From Streptomyces sp. 549 (lineage in GTDB: Bacteria > Actinomycetota > Actinomycetes > Streptomycetales > Streptomycetaceae), in NCBI RefSeq assembly GCF_030124175.1, contig NZ_JASKMT010000002.1, positions 124,001-188,000 of the forward strand: DNA of 64,000 nt. Reading direction: 5' to 3'. A program made the position numbers and the translations under genes. Every line of letters begins with the position of its first letter. Position 1 is the stretch's first letter. The notes below the pieces were generated by a model. The model worked only from the letters and a program-made list of their open reading frames with translations. It ran no database searches and was not told the DNA's origin. Below, in pieces: positions 53,403 through 64,000 of this stretch.

Positions 53403-54299
53403 ATGACTGACGTGGCAGTGGTGGACCAGGTGTCGGACGAGGCCGCGGGCGAGGTGCTGGCGCTCGTGGCGCGGGCGGCCCGCGCGGACGGGCAGTCCCC
53501 GGTGTCCGAGCAGGGACGGCTGCACCTGCGCGGCGGGAAGCGGGTGGGTGTCACCCACTTCCTGGTCAGGTCCGGCGGCACCCTCGTCGGCTACGGCCAA
53601 CTGGAGGACACCGACCCGGTCGAGGCGCCCGCCGCCGAACTGGTCGTCGACCCCGCGCAGCGCGGCCAGGGCCACGGCCGGGCGCTCGGCCAGGCGATGC
53701 TGGAGTCGTCCGGGCAGCGCCTGCGCGCCTGGGCACACGGCGGCCACGCCGCCGCCCGGCACCTGGCGCAGATGCTCGGCCTGACGCTGTTCCGCGAACT
53801 GCGCCAGATGCGCATGCCGCTGTCCGCCGACGCCCTGCCGGAGCCGGTGCTGCCGCCGGACGTCGCAGTGCGCACCTTCCGCCCCGGTGCGGACGACGAG
53901 GACTGGCTGGCCGCCAACGCGGCGGCCTTCGCCCACCACCCCGAGCAGGGCTCGCTGACCCTGGAGGACCTGCGGGCCCGCGTCGCCGAGCCGTGGTTCG
54001 ACCCGGCCGGCTTCTTCCTCGCGTTCCGCGACGGCCGCCTGGTCGGCTTCCACTGGACGAAGGTGCACGCCGAGGAAGGCCTGGGCGAGGTCTACGTGGT
54101 CGGCGTGGTGCCCGGCGCGCAGGGCGGCGGGCTGGGCCGGGCGCTCACCCTCACCGGCCTGCGCCACCTGGCCGCCGACCGGCGCACGCCGACCGCCATG
54201 CTCTACGTGGACGCCGACAACGCCCCGGCCGTCTCCGTGTACGAGCGCCTCGGCTTCCGCACCCACGAGGTCGACCTGATGTACCGCACCGAGGGCTGA
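53403..54299 (+). CDS. mshD: Mycothiol synthase MshD
   Basis: 298 aa, ATG six bases after TAGGCT (leaderless). Two tandem GNAT domains, N-terminal ([20 protein letters not shown]) and catalytic C-terminal ([40 protein letters not shown]). Acetylates Cys-GlcN-Ins, the last step of mycothiol biosynthesis. mshA, the first step, is 6.5 kb away. Confidence 0.95.
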   Translation: MTDVAVVDQVSDEAAGEVLALVARAARADGQSPVSEQGRLHLRGGKRVGVTHFLVRSGGTLVGYGQLEDTDPVEAPAAELVVDPAQRGQGHGRALGQAMLESSGQRLRAWAHGGHAAARHLAQMLGLTLFRELRQMRMPLSADALPEPVLPPDVAVRTFRPGADDEDWLAANAAAFAHHPEQGSLTLEDLRARVAEPWFDPAGFFLAFRDGRLVGFHWTKVHAEEGLGEVYVVGVVPGAQGGGLGRALTLTGLRHLAADRRTPTAMLYVDADNAPAVSVYERLGFRTHEVDLMYRTEG

Positions 54300-54552
54300 T
54301 CCGAAGGCTGATCCGAGCCCGGCGTGCCGCGCCGGGCCCGCGCCGGGCGGCGGTCGCCCGGGTGGCGGGCGGCCATCCGGGGGAAGGGTGCGGCTCGCCT
54401 CCCGGACATGTCTGCGTAACCGCTCATTCAGACACGCTTGCGAGCATCGCGGAATGCAGCCCGCCGTGCCCGACCGCCCGTTCCACCTCGCCCCGGGGGC
54501 CGTGCCACCCGCCGACGGGCCCGGTGCGTCCGGTGCGCGGAACAATGGGTCC

Positions 54553-56803
<2,251 letters not shown>

Positions 56804-56820
<17 letters not shown>

Positions 56821-57910
56821 TGCGACGGTCGACTCCACCGGGTCCCCGCCGGGCGCGCAGCGCCCCCGGGTCCCACCGGCCGCCGCCCCCGGCTCGCAGC
56901 GCCTGACCGCCGGGGCCGCCGGTGACGCCGGGGCGGCCGAATGGGCCGTTGCCGGGGCCGTCTCGGGGGCCTCCGCCGGGGAGGTGCTCGCCGGCTACCT
57001 GCACACGCAGGCCGCGGAGCTGCTACGGGCCCTGCGGCAGCACCACGAGACCGCGGGCAGCGCCGACACCGCCGCCGAGGCCGCCGAAGCCGTGCGGCAG
57101 CTGCGCCGCTCGGCCCGCAGGATCAGCGGCTCCCTGTACACCTTCCAGCCGCTGCTGGACGCCGAGTGGGCCGACCGGCTCGGCGCCGAACTGGACTGGC
57201 TCTCCGGCGTCCTGGCTCTGGAGCACGCCTGCGCCGCCCGGCTGGAACGCCTGCTCGGCGCGTTGCGCCGCCTCTCCGCACCCGCCCCGCAGCCCGGCGC
57301 CCGCACCGAGGAGCGACCCGGCATCGGGGCCGCCCGGGCTGGCGCGCTGCTGGAACGCCGCCTCAACCTCTCCCGCACCCGCGCCCACTCGGCCGCCCTG
57401 CAGGCGCTCGGCTCGGCCCGCTTCCACGCGGTCGCCGACGCGGTGGCCGTACTCGCCTCGGAAGCCCCGCTCGACCCGGCCGTCACCGACCGGCCCGCAG
57501 TGCCGGTGCTGGGTCCCGCCGCCGAGCAGGCCCGCCACCGCCTGGCCGAGGCCGTCGAGGCACTGCCCTGCGACCCCGGCGCGCTCGACCACACACTGAC
57601 CTCGGGCGAGAGCCGCGACGACGCCGCCTGGCACCGGGTGCGCCGCCTCGCCCGCCTCGCCCGGTACGCGCAGGAGGTCCTGGGCGAGGACCCCTCGCGG
57701 CTGGCCGCCGCGGGCCACCATCTCGACCGGTACCGGGACGCCGCGGAGGCGGCAGCGGCGGCAGCCGCCGCCGGTCACACCCCGCGCATCGCGCCCGCCA
57801 CCGCCTACGCTCTGGGCGTGCTGCACGCCGACCAGCGGCATGCCGTCGACCTGGCCCGCCGCGCCTTCTGCCGCAGCTGGCACCCCCGCAGAGAGGCCCG
57901 CCATGACTGA
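56804..57910 (+). CDS. CHAD-domain protein (polyphosphate-binding)
   Basis: 368 aa. GTG start inside the ppk end (17-base overlap) with GGAGG seven bases upstream. CHAD alpha-helical domain: [56 protein letters not shown] end, rich in His and Arg on helices. CHAD domains bind polyphosphate chains, so coupling to ppk fits well. The second CHAD half is less regular. Overlaps the Nudix gene by 8 bases. Confidence 0.9.
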
Positions 57911-58529
57911 CCCCGCTCCTGCACCCGCCGCCGACCCGTCCCCGACGCCCGCCGCCGGCCCGTCCCCGGCACTGGCCGCCGACCCGTCAGTCGCCCCCGC
58001 CTCCGACCGTGCCGCCCGGCGCGGGCACGGCGGCGTGGTGCGCGCGGCCGGGTGCGTGCTGTGGCGGCGTGCGCCGCAGGCGGAGGTCCGTGCCACGGAG
58101 GGCGGCACGGAGGGCGGCACGGTGGGGGTCGATGCGGTGGGGGTGGAGGTCGACGGGGGCGAGGCGGTGGAGATCGGCGCGGTGGAGATCGCGCTGGTGC
58201 ACCGTCCGCGCTACGACGACTGGTCCCACCCCAAGGGCAAGCTGGAACGCGGTGAGTCCCCGGCGGACGCGGCGGTCCGCGAGGTGCTGGAGGAGACCGG
58301 CCTGCACTGCCGGCTCGGCGCCCCGCTGCCGGGCACGCGCTACCGGGTGGGCGGACGGCCCAAGGAGGTCAGTTACTGGGCGGCCGAAGCCGTCGGCGGG
58401 CGGTTCGAGCCCAACGACGAGGTGGACCGCCTGCTGTGGCTGCCGCCCGGGGCAGCCCGCGAACGCCTCTCCCACTCTCACGACCGCTCGCTCGTCGACG
58501 CCGCCCTGGACACGCTGCGTACCGTCTGA
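57903..58529 (+). CDS. Nudix hydrolase (MutT1-like, without phosphatase domain)
   Basis: 208 aa, ATG inside the CHAD gene end. A disordered Ala/Pro head of about 40 residues, then a Nudix domain with the box GKLERGESPADAAVREVLEE followed by TGL, preceded by RPRYDDWSHPK. In mycobacteria the gene beside ppk1 is mutT1, which carries an additional histidine-phosphatase domain; that domain is missing here. Substrate could be 8-oxo-dGTP, diadenosine polyphosphates or other nucleotides. Confidence 0.92.
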   Translation: MTDPAPAPAADPSPTPAAGPSPALAADPSVAPASDRAARRGHGGVVRAAGCVLWRRAPQAEVRATEGGTEGGTVGVDAVGVEVDGGEAVEIGAVEIALVHRPRYDDWSHPKGKLERGESPADAAVREVLEETGLHCRLGAPLPGTRYRVGGRPKEVSYWAAEAVGGRFEPNDEVDRLLWLPPGAARERLSHSHDRSLVDAALDTLRTV

Positions 58530-58546
58530 ACTGGCCTTTTCGTTGC

Positions 58547-58589
58547 CTTGAGCGGCTGCTTGTCAACTTTCCTCCCCGGGGTGTATATA
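58547..58589 (+). promoter_or_regulatory. hsp20 promoter with HAIR-like (HspR) element
   Basis: TTGTCA (58560-58565), 18-base spacer, TATATA (58584-58589): a strong vegetative-type promoter. Overlapping it, CTTGAGC-N7-TGTCAAC (58547-58567) resembles the HspR inverted repeat CTTGAGT-N7-ACTCAAG in 10 of 14 positions. Streptomyces hsp18 can also be controlled by RheA; which repressor acts is open. Confidence 0.55.
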
Positions 58590-58638
58590 AGAAGCAGAGG
58601 GCGTCACCGACACCGTCATACGAAAGGAGATGACCGTG

Positions 58639-59067
58639 ATGCTCATGCGCACCGACCCCTTCCGCGAGCTCGACCGGCTCACCCAGGAGTTCACCGGGAC
58701 CCGGTCCCGTCCGCTCGGCCTGCCGATGGACGCCTACCGCTCCGGCGACGAGTTCGTCATCCACCTGGACCTCCCGGGCGTAGACCCGGACACCGTCGAG
58801 CTCGACGTCGAGCGCAACGTGCTGACCGTGCACGCCGAACGCGTCTGGCCCGGCCCGCAGGACGCCGAGCGCATCGTCGCCGAGCGCCCCACCGGCCGCT
58901 TCAGCCGGCAGCTCTTCCTCGGCGACACCCTGGACACCGACCGGATCAGCGCCTCCTGCGAAGCCGGCGTGCTGACCCTGCGCGTCCCGGTCGCCGAACA
59001 GGCCAAGCCGCGCCGCATCTCCATCGACAGCGACGGCTCCGGCGGCGCCAGGCAGATCGCCGGCTGA
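58639..59067 (+). CDS. Hsp20/alpha-crystallin small heat-shock protein
   Basis: 142 aa. AAAGGAG (58623-58629) touches an ATG at 58630 with no spacing, so the start is more likely GTG 58636 or ATG 58639. Alpha-crystallin domain: DAYRSGDEFVIHLDLPGVDP, VELDVERNVLTVHAERVW, CEAGVLTLRVPVAEQAKPRR (GVLTLRVP signature). Holdase chaperone, often called Hsp18 in Streptomyces. Sharp TATATA promoter suggests heat induction by derepression. Confidence 0.93.
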   Translation: MLMRTDPFRELDRLTQEFTGTRSRPLGLPMDAYRSGDEFVIHLDLPGVDPDTVELDVERNVLTVHAERVWPGPQDAERIVAERPTGRFSRQLFLGDTLDTDRISASCEAGVLTLRVPVAEQAKPRRISIDSDGSGGARQIAG

Positions 59068-59384
59068 CTGCCCGTTCGCCGGTCCGTTCGCCCGCCTGGC
59101 CGCGTCCGCCCCGCCTCTCGACCGGGCAGGGCGGACGCGGGCTGCCGTCCGGAAGCGGCCGGGCGCCGGTGCCGGAAGAGTCCGTGATTCGACCCGCCCG
59201 TTGCGGGCACACGGCAGGAGGCACCGCGCCGGCCGACCTCCGGGCGGACGGCCCCGGGCCATCACCACTTCAGGGCGTTCCGCGCCCGCCACCACGCAGT
59301 ACCACCGCACCAGCCGGCGTCACGGGACGTCGGCCAGGCCACCCGCGGCCGACCGCCGGGGTGAGGAGAAGGGGACACCACGTC
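59068..59384. other. 317-base spacer
   Basis: No gene supported. Low-complexity GC-rich sequence with a GAGGAGAAGGGG purine tract at 59362-59373 before the next gene. No promoter with clear hexamers was identified. Confidence 0.5.
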
Positions 59385-59795
59385 ATGGTCTGGAGTGAAC
59401 TCGTCGACGGAGTACGCCGGCACGGCCGCTACGGCAGCGCCGCCGAGGCCGAGCAGGTCACCCGCACCGTGCTCGGCGCCCTGGGCGCCGCGCTCACCGC
59501 GGAGCAGCGGACCGGGCTGGCCGCGGGCCTGCCGCCGGAGGCAGCCGTGATGCTGACCGCAGGCCCCGCCGCGGGCCGCCCGCTCAAGGCCGCCGAGTTC
59601 GTCGCCGAGATCGCCTCCCGCGTCGCGGGCGCCACGCCCGCCACCGCCCGCTGGGACGCCGGTTCGGTCCTCGGCGTGCTCCCCGCGGCGCTCGCCGACG
59701 ACGCCGCCGACGACGAGCTGACCGACCTGCTCGCCGCGCTCCCCACCGGCTACGCACTGCTGTTCGGCCGCGCCGAACTCGTCCGCGCGGCCTGA
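59385..59795 (+). CDS. DUF2267-family protein
   Basis: 136 aa. Helical domain with VWSELVDGVRRHGRYGSAAE, AEQVTRTVLGALGAALTAEQ and LPPEAAVMLTAGPAAGRPL, then a second repeat-like half ending LPTGYALLFGR: the DUF2267 pattern. Members are common near Hsp20 and universal-stress genes in actinobacteria; function unknown, possibly stress-related. Confidence 0.85.
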   Translation: MVWSELVDGVRRHGRYGSAAEAEQVTRTVLGALGAALTAEQRTGLAAGLPPEAAVMLTAGPAAGRPLKAAEFVAEIASRVAGATPATARWDAGSVLGVLPAALADDAADDELTDLLAALPTGYALLFGRAELVRAA

Positions 59796-59874
59796 CCCTG
59801 CCTCGCGCGGGCTGACCCCGGCCGCTCGTTCTGAGCCCGCACGCCCGCACGCCCGCCCGCACGCACTCACCTGC

Positions 59875-59920
59875 ACGGCAGCCGGTCCGGACACCCCTCG
59901 GTGTCCGGACCGACTGCCGT
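59875..59920. terminator. Convergent hairpin terminator
   Basis: GGTCCGGACACC (59884-59895) with GGTGTCCGGACC (59900-59911), loop CCTC, extended by ACGGCAG/CTGCCGT beyond a 2x2 mismatch: 19 pairs. Confidence 0.88.
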
Positions 59921-59943
59921 CCGGGGCGCCGCCCTTCGGGCCG

Positions 59944-60744
59944 TCAGCCGTTGGGGGCGAGGGCGTGCCAGCGCACGGTGACCTCACCCTGGCGCCACCG
60001 CCGGGGCCCGTCCGCCAGCGGCCACTCGCCGCCCAGGGACCGCACCGCGCGGATCCAGCGCTGCCGGGCGCTCAGCGCGGACCACGGGGCCGCCGCCGCC
60101 CACGCCCGGTCGAAGTCCCGCAGGAACCGGTGCACCGGCTCGCCCGGCACGTTGCGGTGGATCAGGGCCTTCGGCAGCCGCTCGGCCAGGTCGGAGGGCT
60201 GGTTGAGGGAGGCCAGCCGGGTGGCGAAGGTGACCGTGCGCGGGCCCTCCGGGCCCAGCGCCACCCACACGTGGCGGCGCCCGATCTCGTCGCAGGTGCC
60301 CTCCACCAGCAGCCCGTCCGGTGCCAGCCGCCCGCACAACCGCTGCCACACCGGGCCGACCTCACGTTCGCCGTACTGGCGCAGCACGTTCGCCGCGCGC
60401 ACCAGCTGCGGAGCGCCCTCGACCGGCACCTCGAAGCCGCCGCGCCGGAACGTCAGCCCCGGCCGCTGCCACGCCAGGGCGGCGGCGACCCGCTCCGGGT
60501 CGATCTCGACGCCCACCACCCGCACGTCGGACCGCACCTGCCGCAGTCGCCCCAGCAGCTCCACGGCGGTCCAGGGCGCGGCGCCGTACCCCAGGTCCAC
60601 CGCGACCGGAGCCTCGGGGCTGCGGCGCAGGGCGGCGCCGTGCGTGGCGACGATCCAGCGGTCCATCCGCCGCAGCCGGTTCGGATTGGTCGTGCCCCTG
60701 GTGACGGTGCCCTCGGGCACTCCGGGGCGGGCGCGCGCGGACAT
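59944..60744 (-). CDS. SAM-dependent methyltransferase-like protein
   Basis: 266 aa from ATG 60744; the coding-strand hexamer TACGCT is seven bases upstream (leaderless), and a GTG at 60765 is in frame. Class I Rossmann pattern: PVAVDLGYGAAPWTAVELLG (SAM loop, VDLGYG), VRVVGVEIDPERVAAAL (acidic end of strand 2), LLVEGTCDEIGRRHVWVAL. Divergent from mshA, as often seen in streptomycetes. Substrate unknown. Confidence 0.85.
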   Translation of the reverse strand: MSARARPGVPEGTVTRGTTNPNRLRRMDRWIVATHGAALRRSPEAPVAVDLGYGAAPWTAVELLGRLRQVRSDVRVVGVEIDPERVAAALAWQRPGLTFRRGGFEVPVEGAPQLVRAANVLRQYGEREVGPVWQRLCGRLAPDGLLVEGTCDEIGRRHVWVALGPEGPRTVTFATRLASLNQPSDLAERLPKALIHRNVPGEPVHRFLRDFDRAWAAAAPWSALSARQRWIRAVRSLGGEWPLADGPRRWRQGEVTVRWHALAPNG

Positions 60745-60860
60745 GCACCGCAGCGTACGCGCCACCGCGCCGGGTCAAGAATGGGTAAAGTGGGAAGAGC
60801 GAGCAACCATTCCGGCGTTGACGCGGACGGAGACAGCCGTCGGTCAGAGGGAGAAGCCGC

Positions 60861-62180
60861 GTGAGCTCGTACGTGACGCGGATCGGTCGCAGGCTCGGAC
60901 TCCCTCCGAGGGCTCCGCGCAGAGTCGCGCTGCTCAGCGTGCACACCTCCCCGCTGCACCAGCCGGGGACGGGTGACGCGGGCGGCATGAACGTCTACAT
61001 CGTCGAGCTGTCCAAGCAGCTCGCCGCGCTCGGCACCGAGGTGGAGATCTTCACCCGGGCCACCACCGGCGCCCTGGCCCCGCGCGTGGAGCTGGCGCCC
61101 GGCGTGCTCGTCCGGCACGTCGACGCCGGGCCCTACGAGGGCCTGAACAAGGAGGACCTGCCGGCGCAGCTCTGCGCCTTCACGCACGGCGTGATGCAGG
61201 CCTGGGCGGGCCACCGGCCCGGCTACTACGACCTGGTCCACTCCCACTACTGGCTCTCCGGGCACGTCGGCTGGCTCGCCGCGCAGCGCTGGGGCGTGCC
61301 GCTGGTGCACGCCATGCACACCATGGCCAAGGTGAAGAACGCCGCGCTCGCCGCCGGTGACACTCCCGACCCGCCGGCCCGGGTCATCGGCGAGACGCAG
61401 ATCGTGCGGGCCGCCGACCGGCTGATAGCCAACACCGCCGAGGAGGCGGGCGAGCTGGTGCGGCACTACGACGCTGAGCCGCAGCGCACGGCCGTGGTGC
61501 ACCCGGGCGTCAACCTCGACGTGTTCCGCCCCGCCGACGGCCGGGCCGCCGCCCGCGCCCGCCTCGGCCTGCCGCCGGACGCGTTCATCCCGCTGTTCGC
61601 GGGCCGCATACAGCCGCTCAAGGCCCCCGACCTGGTGCTGCACGCCGTGCGCCGGCTGCTGGACGACGACCCGTCGCTGCGCGAGCGCCTGCTGGTGCCG
61701 GTGGTGGGCGGGCCCAGCGGATCGGGGCTGGCCAAGCCCGAGGGGCTGCAGAAGCTCGCCGCCCGGCTCGGCATAGCCGACCTGGTCTGCTTCCGCCCGC
61801 CGATCGGCCAGGAGGCGCTCGCCGACTGGTACCGGGCCGCCAGCGTGCTGGTGATGCCCTCCTACAGCGAGTCCTTCGGGCTGGTCGCCATCGAGGCCCA
61901 GGCGTGCGGCACCCCGGTCGTCGCCGCCGCCGTCGGCGGACTGCCGGTGGCGGTACGCGACGGCGTCAGCGGCTTCCTCGTCGACGGCCACGAACCCGCC
62001 CGCTACGCCGCCGCCCTGCGGCGCTTCGCCGACCACGACGGGCTCATCGCCCGCATGGGTGAGGCCGCCGCCCGGCACGCCCGCGGCTTCGGCTGGGCCG
62101 CCGCCGCCCACCGCACCGTCGACGTGTACGGCGAAGCGCTCGCCTCCCGGCCCGGTCGCCTACGATCACTGCATGGCTGA
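60861..62180 (+). CDS. mshA: D-inositol-3-phosphate glycosyltransferase MshA
   Basis: 439 aa, GTG with GGGAG upstream. GT4 fold: [20 protein letters not shown] (donor loop with [11 protein letters not shown]), [68 protein letters not shown], and the E-x7-E motif [10 protein letters not shown]. Transfers GlcNAc to inositol-3-phosphate, first committed step of mycothiol synthesis. Confidence 0.97.
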   Translation: MSSYVTRIGRRLGLPPRAPRRVALLSVHTSPLHQPGTGDAGGMNVYIVELSKQLAALGTEVEIFTRATTGALAPRVELAPGVLVRHVDAGPYEGLNKEDLPAQLCAFTHGVMQAWAGHRPGYYDLVHSHYWLSGHVGWLAAQRWGVPLVHAMHTMAKVKNAALAAGDTPDPPARVIGETQIVRAADRLIANTAEEAGELVRHYDAEPQRTAVVHPGVNLDVFRPADGRAAARARLGLPPDAFIPLFAGRIQPLKAPDLVLHAVRRLLDDDPSLRERLLVPVVGGPSGSGLAKPEGLQKLAARLGIADLVCFRPPIGQEALADWYRAASVLVMPSYSESFGLVAIEAQACGTPVVAAAVGGLPVAVRDGVSGFLVDGHEPARYAAALRRFADHDGLIARMGEAAARHARGFGWAAAAHRTVDVYGEALASRPGRLRSLHG

Positions 62181-62664
62181 TGTGAGCGACGCGACCGCGG
62201 TGATCGAGCGCACTCTCACCGAAGCGGAACTGGAGTGGGAGTCCCCTGAGAAGGGCACCTACGTGGTGACTCTGCCCGGGACGAAGAAGCTGTCCACCAC
62301 CTGCTCGCTGGTGGTCGGCAAGCACTCCCTGTCGGTCAACGCCTTCGTCGTGCGCTGCCCCGACGAGAACCACGAGACCGTGCACCGCTGGCTCCTGGAG
62401 CGCAACACCCGCCTCTACGGCGTCAGCTACGCCATCGACCGGCTGGGTGACGTCTACCTCGTCGGCCGCTTCCCGCTGGCCGCCGTCACCCCGGACGAGC
62501 TGGACCGCATCCTGGGCACCGTGCTGGAGAACGCCGACGGCTCGTTCAACACCCTGCTGGAGATGGGCTTCGCCGAGGCCATCCGCAAGGAGTACGCCTG
62601 GCGCACCTCCCGCGGCGAGTCCACCCGCAACCTCGACGCCTTCAGCCACCTCACCCGCGACTGA
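62173..62664 (+). CDS. YbjN-domain protein
   Basis: 163 aa. ATG within the mshA end, six bases after TACGAT (62161-62166), so it can be made from its own leaderless transcript as well as the mshA message. YbjN/type III chaperone-like fold: [60 protein letters not shown]. Such proteins are kept after mshA in actinobacteria; function unknown. Confidence 0.9.
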   Translation: MADVSDATAVIERTLTEAELEWESPEKGTYVVTLPGTKKLSTTCSLVVGKHSLSVNAFVVRCPDENHETVHRWLLERNTRLYGVSYAIDRLGDVYLVGRFPLAAVTPDELDRILGTVLENADGSFNTLLEMGFAEAIRKEYAWRTSRGESTRNLDAFSHLTRD

Positions 62665-62690
62665 CCCGCCCCGCCCGGGGCCCTCTCCCC

Positions 62691-62735
62691 GCGACCGACC
62701 TCCGCGCGACCGACCTCCGCGCGACCGCCCTCCGC
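62691..62735. repeat. 15-bp tandem repeat, three copies
   Basis: GCGACCGACCTCCGC at 62691-62705 and 62706-62720, then GCGACCGCCCTCCGC (one mismatch). Just after the YbjN gene and before the terminator hairpin. Confidence 0.9.
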
Positions 62736-62738
62736 GCC

Positions 62739-62777
62739 GCTGACCGACCCGCGGCCTTCTCGCCGCGGGAGGTCAGC
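62739..62777. terminator. Convergent hairpin terminator before the USP gene
   Basis: GCTGACC + CCCGCGGC pair with GCCGCGGG + GGTCAGC (62739-62755 with 62762-62777), with a small internal loop: 15 pairs. Confidence 0.85.
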
Positions 62778-62806
62778 CGCTCCGGGGGCGCGTCAGCGCC
62801 GCCCCC

Positions 62807-63694
62807 TCACCGCTGGGCGGCCGACTTGCGGACGACGGCGACCGGGCAGTGGGCGTGGTGCAGCACGGCCTGGCTGACCGAGCCGAGCAGCAGCCCGGCG
62901 AAGCCGCCCCGCCCGCGTGCGCCGACCACCAGCAGCTGCGCGTCCTCGCTCGCCTCGATCAGCGTCTGCCGGGGGCGGCCCTCCACCAGGCGGCGCCGCA
63001 CCGCCACGTCCGGGTACTCGTGCTTCAGCCCCGACAGCGCCTCGGCGAGGACCCGCTCCTCCTCGTCCTTGAGCATCGCCTCGTCGTAGACCAGCGGCAC
63101 CGGGTCGCCGGGACCGCTGGACACCGGGCCAGTCCAGTTGTTCCAGGTGTGCACCGCGACCAGGTCCGCGCCGCGCAGCGACGCCTCCGCGAAGGCGAAG
63201 CGGACCGCCGCCGCCCCCGCCGCCGAACCGTCCACGGCCAGCACCACGTCACCCGACGGCTGCGCCTTGCCGCGCACCACCAGCACCGGGCAGTGTGCGT
63301 GCGCTGACAGGTGCACGGCTGCCGACCCCAGCAGCAGTCCGCTGAACGAGCCCAGTCCGCGGCTGCCCACGACGACCAGCGCCGCGTTCCGCGACTCCGC
63401 CTCCAGCACCGTCAGCGGCTCGCCGGGCACCACCACGCCGCTGACCTCGACCTGCGGCACCACCTCGCGGGCGTGCCGGGCGGCCTCGGCGACGATCTTC
63501 TCGGCCTCGTGGCGAAGGCCGCCGTCCGCCGGCCCCAGTTCCGAGGGGCCCAGGGGAACCCGCATCAGCGGCCAGATGAAGGCGTGCACGATCCGCAGCG
63601 CGCAACCGCGCAGCTCCGCCTCCCGGGCCGCGGTGCCGACCGCCTCCAGGGCCGAGGGCGAGCCGTCGACGCCGACCAGGATGTGCGCGTTCAT
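62807..63694 (-). CDS. Tandem universal stress protein (UspA family)
   Basis: 295 aa from ATG 63694 with GGAGA upstream; the in-frame extension to 63928 is non-coding-like. Two Usp domains: ILVGVDGSPSALEAV...VVVGSRGLGSFSGLLLGSAA and VVLAVDGSAAGAAAV...LVVGARGRGGFAGLLLGSVS, both with the ATP-binding GxRGxGxFxGxxLGS loop, suggesting nucleotide binding. Actinobacterial homologues respond to hypoxia or stationary phase. Divergent from another USP gene. Confidence 0.95.
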   Translation of the reverse strand: MNAHILVGVDGSPSALEAVGTAAREAELRGCALRIVHAFIWPLMRVPLGPSELGPADGGLRHEAEKIVAEAARHAREVVPQVEVSGVVVPGEPLTVLEAESRNAALVVVGSRGLGSFSGLLLGSAAVHLSAHAHCPVLVVRGKAQPSGDVVLAVDGSAAGAAAVRFAFAEASLRGADLVAVHTWNNWTGPVSSGPGDPVPLVYDEAMLKDEEERVLAEALSGLKHEYPDVAVRRRLVEGRPRQTLIEASEDAQLLVVGARGRGGFAGLLLGSVSQAVLHHAHCPVAVVRKSAAQR

Positions 63695-63808
63695 GGGGGG
63701 TCTCCGATTTCGGGACGAGCGGTGGACCGTCCGTGCGACGACGTCCGGCAGGGCCGGCGGGATGCCGGCAGGACCCCATTGTGTTCGGCCGGACGTCCCC
63801 ACGAGTAG

Positions 63809-63844
63809 GGCCGGGTGGACTCCCGACGGGGACCACCCGGCCCT
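63809..63844. repeat. 11-bp inverted repeat between divergent USP genes
   Basis: GGGCCGGGTGG (63809-63819) and CCACCCGGCCC (63834-63844), 14-base loop. It is in the shared promoter region of two universal stress protein genes, so it may be an operator rather than a terminator. Confidence 0.7.
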
Positions 63845-63926
63845 CCTGCCGGGCGGCCGGTCCGGCCGACACTCGAAGTGGCACATCGCCGCAGCGGACC
63901 CGGTCCGCCGTCCCCCTGGAGGAATC

Positions 63927-64000
63927 ATGAGCAGGCCGATGAACGGGCCGATCGTCGTCGGGCTGGACGGCTCCCCGGAAAGCCGCGCCGCCGCTGACTG
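63927..64000 (+). CDS. Universal stress protein, N-terminus only (cut by window end)
   Basis: ATG with GGAGG five bases upstream. The 24 visible residues include GPIVVGLDGSPESRAAAD, the first strand and nucleotide loop of a Usp domain. The remainder is beyond the window. Divergent from the tandem USP gene. Confidence 0.85.
   Translation, partial: MSRPMNGPIVVGLDGSPESRAAAD

Noticed and set aside
58630-58632. ATG at 58630 as hsp20 start
   Set aside because: Directly abuts its AAAGGAG, leaving no spacing; downstream GTG/ATG fit better.

Overview
The window is high-GC DNA with strong third-position GC, frequent GTG starts, many four-base ATGA/GTGA overlaps and a gene set (lsr2, mshA, mshD, clpC, disA-radA, sigE-cseABC, glnR, soxR, ppk) that together point to a Streptomyces or very close relative chromosome. 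No rRNA, tRNA or CRISPR array was seen. Both strands are densely coded and convergent genes are usually separated by long perfect hairpins. || Left edge (1-5.4 kb): the 3' part of a GntR/UTRA regulator, a strong terminator, three tiny overlapping ORFs that look like integrative-element accessory genes, a TetR - mycothiol-dependent enzyme - MBL-hydrolase operon, and a divergent MarR/SRPBCC pair. 6-12 kb: a leaderless BlaI-type repressor, an ArgA-type acetyltransferase, lsr2, and clpC behind a predicted ClgR box plus an exact-spacing SigR-type promoter. || 12-19 kb looks like an accessory block inserted between clpC and the sigE operon: a membrane protein, a large stand-alone NACHT NTPase (candidate anti-phage gene), a PadR/HAAS-type membrane pair, a small orphan ORF, and a methionine aminopeptidase divergent from a leaderless XRE regulator. 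|| 19-34.9 kb is core: sigE-cseA-cseB-cseC (envelope stress), mutY, radA-disA (repair and c-di-AMP), a BACON/zinc-finger membrane protein, a Ppx/GppA phosphatase, a TIM-barrel protein, a TetR gene decayed by frameshifts and a 9-bp repeat expansion, and ilvD. || 35-54.3 kb: nitrobindin, DsrE, a mechanosensitive-like channel, DUF1416 and a sulfurtransferase preceded by a leaderless Cys-containing leader peptide; then LmeA-like, MoaD-like, glnR with a terminator-like leader hairpin, a LacI regulator, an HtrA-type protease, a two-component pair, a SoxR cluster (MFS exporter, soxR, FMN reductase, with gene remnants between), a secreted 5'-nucleotidase and mshD. 54.5-64 kb: ppk-CHAD-Nudix (polyphosphate), an Hsp20, DUF2267, a methyltransferase, mshA, a YbjN protein and two universal stress proteins, the last cut by the window end. 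|| Themes: thiol/redox homeostasis (mshA, mshD, mycothiol-dependent enzyme, SoxR, SigR-type clpC promoter, sulfurtransferase), proteostasis (ClpC, Hsp20, HtrA) and envelope/nucleotide stress signalling. A repeated sequence feature is a TANNNT -10 hexamer 6-8 bases before an ATG/GTG, predicting leaderless mRNAs at about twenty genes.
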